Below are positions 18,401-22,802 of a stretch of DNA of 22,802 nucleotides, piece after piece (the first letter of the stretch is position 1; each line of letters begins with the position of its first letter). The translations under genes and the position numbers were made by a program. The notes under the pieces were generated by a model. It ran no database searches and had not been told where the DNA came from. It saw nothing but the letters and a program-made list of their open reading frames with translations. Origin of the DNA: Ophiostoma sp. CBS 140.51 (lineage: Eukaryota > Ascomycota > Sordariomycetes > Ophiostomatales > Ophiostomataceae); NCBI GenBank assembly GCA_029298735.1, contig JANSLP010000437.1:1-22802 (forward strand), read 5' to 3'.

Positions 18401-21400
18401 AGTCTATCCAAGAAGAGCAAGAAGAGCAACAGTGCCCATGGCACGCCCAAGTCGGCTGGTCAGCCAACTGCTGCTCCTGACACGGTGCCTCCCAGCTTGA
18501 TGCTCTCACAAGCCACCCTCCAGCCGCCCAACTCGCTGGATGGTATGCTGAACAGCGATGGTGCCGATATCAACAACAATGTCATCACGGTCCAGAGAAG
18601 CCTGGCTGCTCCTCTACTTAGCCCTGGCTTGCCGTCAAGCCCTCGCCCAATGACCGGCAACGCCATGCCTCGTTCTCCCCTCCACTCGCCTCCTCTGTCA
18701 CCGAGAATGGGTGGTAATTTTGGCTCGGCTGGTGCAGCTCCCCTGTCGCCCCGTCCTCCTCGCCAACCGATTCCTCTGCCGCCAAACACGCCTCTTCAAA
18801 CACCCTCTCCTGCGCCTGGTGAGCCTTTGATGCTTTCGTCCCCGAAGCCTCTGAATATCATTAAGAAGTCGAGCGACACAGCGTCTTCCAATGCGCCTTC
18901 GAGTCCGTCCGTCAAGTCCGACAAGTCTGTCAACAGCCGCGAGACCCCGACGGAGCGTACCCGCATCTTCAAGGGCTTTGTGACCGAAGAGTTTCCCGAT
19001 CTCCTGCTCCCGCCCAACGCTCTCCCTTCGATCGATATTAAGGTGGCCTCGTCCCGTATGAAGCCGTCTCGGGCTAGTCTTATTTCGCTCACCCAGCTCG
19101 AGGAGGACCCAGTGTTCACACTGGCCATCTTCTCCCGGGCTGATGGTGGGGAGTTGTGGCGTGTTGAGAAGGACTCTGCATCTCTTGCCAAGCTCGACCA
19201 GCGCCTGAAGCAGTGCCCGGCTTTCACCGCCAGAACGCCCGACCGTTCGCTCTTCAGCGGCCATGCGCCGGCCAAGCTTGACGCCCGTCGCCAGGCACTC
19301 AACTACTACCTGGACGAGCTTCTCAACACGCAGCTTGATAACCCCACGGCCATGGAGCTTTGCCGCTACTTATCGACCAACACCTTGCCTCCCAACGCGG
19401 ACGAGACAGGTTCGACGTCAGCCGAGGTCCGGAAGGAGGCACAGGCCAATAAGGCCAAGATCAACTTTGGTGACCGCCCAGTCAAGACTGGCTACCTCAC
19501 GAAACGCGGCAAGAACTTTGGTGGCTGGAAGGCTCGCTTCTTTGTCCTGGACGGCCCCCATCTCAAGTACTACGAGACACCTGGCGGTGCCCACCTGGGC
19601 ACCATCAAGCTGCAGAACGCGCAGATTGGAAAGCAGTCTCAGCACAACGAGACTTCGTCACCTGCCCGCGGCGGTGCCAACAATAACGCTTCTGACGACT
19701 TTGACAACCAATACCGCCACGCCTTCCTTATCCTGGAGCCCAAGAAAAAGGATCCCTCTGCTCTCACGAAGCACGTTCTTTGCGCCGAAAGCGACCACGA
19801 GCGTGATCTGTGGGTAGACTCTCTGCTTCGCTGGATTGACTACCGCGATGAAGGCGATGACGACGACACGCCGTCCATCTCTGGCGTCCCCGGTACGCTC
19901 GATCCAGACCGGCCGTCATCTTCCAACGACACCCGGCCCAACGGCACGAACACGAAGAAGCGCCAGAACAAGAAGCAGCAGCAAAAGCCGCAGATTTCAT
20001 CGCCACAGCTGCAGACGCAGCCTCAGCAGTCCTTTGGCAAAGACGGTCTCATCGGTGTCAGCTACGAGGCAACCCAACAGGGTGAGATCCCTCACGGTGT
20101 GCCTGGGAACCGCCAGCGCCGCAACTCGCAAGACTCGGACATGCCACAGACCATGTCGTCCCAGTCTCCCTACGCGATCTCGGCCCCGCGCGATCCCCAG
20201 GTCATCTCGGACTCGTCTGCCTGGGGAGGCCGGGCAGCCATGCTTGGAACAGGCCTGGCGCCTCCGTCTGTGGATGAGAAGAAGGCACGGAAGCGGAGTT
20301 TCTTCGGGTTTGGCGCCAAGACGCGGACCTCGAGTGACGGACCTTCTGATTCTCTCTTTGGCGACAGCAACTCTGGCGGCCCTGCAGGTTCTAGCAATGG
20401 CGGCGGCGGTGGCGGCCCCAACCGCCAGGTCTTTGGCGCTCCTCTGGCCGAAGCTGCCCGCTACAACTCGCCTGTCGACGTCAATGTGCCTCTTCCTGCC
20501 GTTGTGTACCGCTGCATCCAGTACCTCGAGGCTCGCAACGCTGTATACGAAGAGGGTATCTTCCGTCTCAGTGGCTCGAACGTGCTGATCAAGCAGCTCC
20601 GCGAGCGGTTCAACAACGAGAGCGATGTGAACCTGTTGACGGACACGACCTACCACGACATCCACGCTGTGGCCTCGCTGCTCAAGATGTACCTCCGTGA
20701 GCTGCCGACGACGATCCTGACCCGCGACCTGCACATGCAATTCCTGTCTGTGACGGAGATGTCCAACCAGGAAGAGAAGCTGTCGGCTCTGGCTGAGCTG
20801 GCTACTCACCTGCCTCAGGCCAATGCCACTCTTCTCAAGTACCTCGTTGCCTTCTTGATCCGGATCATCAACAACTCTGACCGCAACAAGATGACGGTGC
20901 GCAACGTGGGCATTGTCTTCTCACCAACGCTCAACATCCCTGCGCCCGTCTTTGCTCTGCTGCTGCAGAACTACGAGGCCATCTTCGGCATCGAGCCCGA
21001 GGAGTACGAGCTGCCCTCATCTGTGTCGGATGACCCCCAGAACCGTCGTCCTTCGCTGTCATCCATGTCGACCGGCGCTACCATCGACCCTCTGCCTCAG
21101 CGTCCCTCGACCTCACACGCCGGCGAATCGCCTCACCGCCAGCGCCTGCTCGACGCTGTCAAGAACGGGGGCAACGGCGGTCGCAACACACAGACTCCGC
21201 CTCCCGTCCTGATGAGCTCTGCCGGCTCACAGATGCAGTCGCGGTCAGGCTCGACGCCCACACCACCGCCGATGCAGCCTCCCCCGAGCTTCCCGCTCCC
21301 GAAGCCGTCGCAACAGCAGCAACAGCGTATGACGACCTACGAGCCCCAGTACCTGTCGCAACAGCAGGGTAACTCGCAGGTGTCCCTTCGGCCGGCGTAC

Positions 21401-21640
21401 GAAAGTGGCTTCGTGCTACCGGCGGGGTACGACCCGATGCAACTTCCGGCGTCCAACCCCGTCCGCAATAACCCTGGCTACGACCGGCCGCTCTACGAGG
21501 GCAGCAGCAATGGCGGACTGGCGGCATATGAGCGCAACACGCGGCGCGAGAGTGCAATCCTGCCCAGCAGCCCGGCGATGAACCTCAACAACAACCAGCA
21601 GCAGGGTGGCAGACGTCCAGGGCCGGGCAACCGGTATTAG
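15489..21640 (+). CDS. BEM3: Bem3-type RhoGAP (PX-PH-RhoGAP), 1760 aa
   Basis: Exons 15489-16021, 16590-16886 and 17188-21640 join in frame (5283 nt). The protein should stimulate GTP hydrolysis by Cdc42 and perhaps other Rho GTPases at sites of polarised growth, as yeast Bem3 does. Residues 1-180 are Gln-, Asn-, Ser- and Pro-rich. A coiled coil spans about 368-425 (EAVIEHLLKEKQAQSQQ onward). A polyproline block at about 579-629 could bind SH3 domains. The PX domain is about 870-1008. The PH domain is about 1040-1163, starting KTGYLTKRGKNFGGWKARFF and ending at WVDSLLRWID, with a Ser/Asn-rich insert near 1093-1108. RhoGAP is about 1360-1550 with the arginine finger in EEGIFRLSG (Arg1403), the LLKMYLRELP motif and RNVGIVFSPTL. 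The tail is Gln/Pro/Gly-rich. The ATG at 15489 has a good context (GACCATG). The first two exons are assigned by splice phase and composition and are less certain than exon 3. Yeast Bem3 is shorter (about 1130 aa); the difference is low-complexity sequence. Confidence 0.92.
16022..16589 (+). other. Intron 1 of the RhoGAP gene (568 nt)
   Basis: The donor is GTAAGC (16022-16027) and the acceptor ATACAG (16584-16589), with CT-rich sequence before it. Reading through without splicing gives a stop at 16023-16025. The split codon CG|A continues into an open, Ser/Pro-rich frame that matches exon 1 in composition. The intron is long for a fungus and contains a possible hairpin (ACACACAG 16307-16314 with CTGTGTGT 16330-16337). 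Confidence 0.75.
16887..17187 (+). other. Intron 2 of the RhoGAP gene (301 nt)
   Basis: The donor is GTTCGT (16887-16892), a weaker but used fungal donor. A CTAAC branch-like site lies at about 17157-17161, and the acceptor CTCAG ends at 17187. The codon AT|A keeps the frame, giving SNP-Ile-PAVSPRLP. An alternative acceptor at 17163 (AACAG) is also in phase and would add eight residues. Confidence 0.7.
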
Positions 21641-22516
21641 AGATACTTGCCCTCGACATTGCGACCCAGCTACACAACCCCCCGCTTTTGACAAGCCCGA
21701 TATTATTCGATGTGTTATTTCGGTGTGTTGCACGAAACATCAGCCACTGGCGTACATACACATATACACCGAGCCCATATCCCACCCCCACCGACACAAT
21801 GATACCAGGGGCGTGTGCGTACGGGCTCGTATGTATTGTACTTGTATCTGTGGCTGTCTGCACGTGTATGAATGGCCGGGCCTGCCCTATTTTTTGTTAC
21901 CGGGATACCCCAGGGCGGCCCGGCATATGTATGCATTTGTTTGCCTCTGCATTTGCATTTGATTTTCTTTTCGATTTTTATTATATCTCATCATTTTATG
22001 TATGTTTGGGCTGGATGCCAGATTGCCTTTTATTTTACTTTTTTTTTGTACGCTATGCCATTTCGTTTTCGACGAGAGACTTGATTTTCGACTCTCATTC
22101 TATGTGTATACTATCTAATATTACGAGAAGACGAGAAGACAGAAGAAAGGGTCAGCAATGGAGTTGGGGCGGCCTGGTGGACTAGGCGGCAAGCTGCCAC
22201 GGGAAGTTTTGTCCACCCCATTTTTCAGCATGGCGTTTTAAGGAAAGATACGATTCACATTTGGGTGGCTGAAGTCTGATTTATCTATTTGTTTGATCTC
22301 ATTTGATTTATTTGCGGTGTCGCCCATACAGATTGTACATGAATGAATGGAAATGGTGTTTTTGCAGTAATTTGATGATGCGAATGAAAGATGATTAAAC
22401 CTACACTTTGCCTCTCTTATTGATATGAATGATTGTGATCATGATGTGAACCCAAGTACGACGCAAATAGGAAGATGTATTTAATATCTCGTAGCCCTAT
22501 GAATGGAGCATATTGT
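21641..22516. other. 3' flank of the RhoGAP gene
   Basis: This holds the expected 3' UTR and then AT-rich intergenic DNA. T-rich tracts around 21960-22050 would suit transcription end. No gene, RNA or repeat of note is visible. Confidence 0.5.
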
Positions 22517-22616
22517 CGTAAGATCCTGTTCTCCGTTGGGGGAACGCTCCGAAGGAAGACAGGCTGGTCCGCTACTCGTGCCACGCCCCACTTTTTATGG
22601 TCACTCGAAAAACTCG

Positions 22617-22632
22617 CACCAACAAGTTGGTG
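22617..22632. repeat. Inverted repeat CACCAAC-AA-GTTGGTG
   Basis: The 7-bp arms are perfect with a 2-base spacer, immediately left of the tandem 16-mers. It may be part of a terminal structure of the putative transposon. Confidence 0.75.
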
Positions 22633-22634
22633 CT

Positions 22635-22666
22635 GGACACCATTTGGGCCGGACACCGTTTGGGCC
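22635..22666 (+). repeat. Two tandem 16-mers, GGACACC(A/G)TTTGGGCC
   Basis: 22635-22650 and 22651-22666 differ at one position (A versus G). They lie 55 bases before the ATG of the probable transposase. Subterminal repeats in such positions are often transposase binding sites; here this is inference. Confidence 0.85.
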
Positions 22667-22720
22667 ACCGAATTCAAAAAAACGAACGAAAAAAATAAAA
22701 AACAACTCGAAAAAAATGCT

Positions 22721-22802
22721 ATGGCGAAAAGAAATACACCGGCGTTCGAGTCTCGTCTAGGAGAAGCGATTGATGTCTTTCACGAAGATCCAGACCGTTC
22801 TA
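22721..22802 (+). CDS. Probable transposase or HTH-psq protein, N-terminal fragment (27 codons)
   Basis: The frame ATG GCG AAA AGA starts in good context (GCTATGGC) and stays open to the window end. The visible protein begins MAKRNTP and continues AFESRLGEAIDVFHEDPDRS. The pattern F-E-x-R-L-x-E-A-I followed by a short Pro/Ser-containing turn matches the first helix of the Psq/CENP-B-type helix-turn-helix found at the N terminus of pogo/Fot1 transposases with a DDE domain. Only 27 residues are visible, so neither the DDE domain nor integrity can be judged. Alternatively it is a host protein with a similar helix. Confidence 0.45.
   Translation, partial: MAKRNTPAFESRLGEAIDVFHEDPDRS

Larger units (their letters stand above)
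22517..22802 (+). mobile_element. Probable left end of a DNA transposon (pogo/Fot1-like), cut by the window edge
   Basis: The stretch combines an inverted repeat, two tandem 16-mers, an A-rich leader and the start of a probable transposase, an arrangement like the terminal region of a pogo-type element. The exact left boundary cannot be fixed without the other end; a TA at 22518-22519 is one of several possible target sites. The right terminal repeat lies outside the window. Confidence 0.4.

Noticed and set aside
18698..19302. Long minus-strand frames opposite the RhoGAP exon
   Set aside because: They are antisense shadows of GC-rich coding sequence, with no domain.
22417..22677. Minus-strand 86-codon frame near the right edge
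   Set aside because: It spans the tandem 16-mers and inverted repeat; no domain is recognised and it is probably part of the transposon end.

Overview
The window looks like nuclear DNA of a filamentous ascomycete (Pezizomycotina, probably Sordariomycetes). The pointers are few, widely spaced, monocistronic genes; short GT-AG introns with CTAAC-type branch sites; GC-rich third codon positions in the genes; CT-rich leaders; an intron-containing nuclear tRNA; and a PX-PH-RhoGAP protein of the fungal Bem3 type. I cannot name the species.

Layout from left to right. (1) 1-900 is an upstream region with an AT microsatellite, a CCAAT box, a TATAAATA box and an 8-bp tandem repeat that ends four bases before the first gene. 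(2) 901-2475 (+) is an intronless 524-aa MFS transporter of the DHA1/ZIFL-like kind. (3) 2476-4005 holds no gene I can support. (4) 4006-4109 (+) is a tRNA-Ala(AGC) with a 32-nt intron; its identity is confirmed by the G3:U70 pair. (5) 4110-5217 holds no supported gene. (6) 5459-6223 (+) is a 230-aa proline-rich and charged protein of unknown function. Its ATG appears to be assembled by splicing, with A in exon 1 and TG in exon 2. (7) 6224-15488 is a 9.3-kb interval without a convincing gene, containing small repeats, hairpins and one unsupported long open frame. (8) 15489-21640 (+) is a three-exon gene for a 1760-aa Bem3-type Cdc42/Rho GTPase-activating protein. (9) 21641-22500 is its 3' flank. 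(10) About 22517-22802 looks like the left end of a DNA transposon: tandem 16-mers, an inverted repeat, and the first 27 codons of a probable pogo/Fot1-type transposase running off the edge.

The genes do not form a functional cluster. Transport, translation, an unknown proline-rich protein and polarity signalling are independent units on the same strand. The most unusual observation is the split start codon at 5459/5532-5533 in a leader that otherwise contains no AUG, which makes splicing a precondition for making the protein. All gene models rest on reading the sequence by eye; no searches were run.
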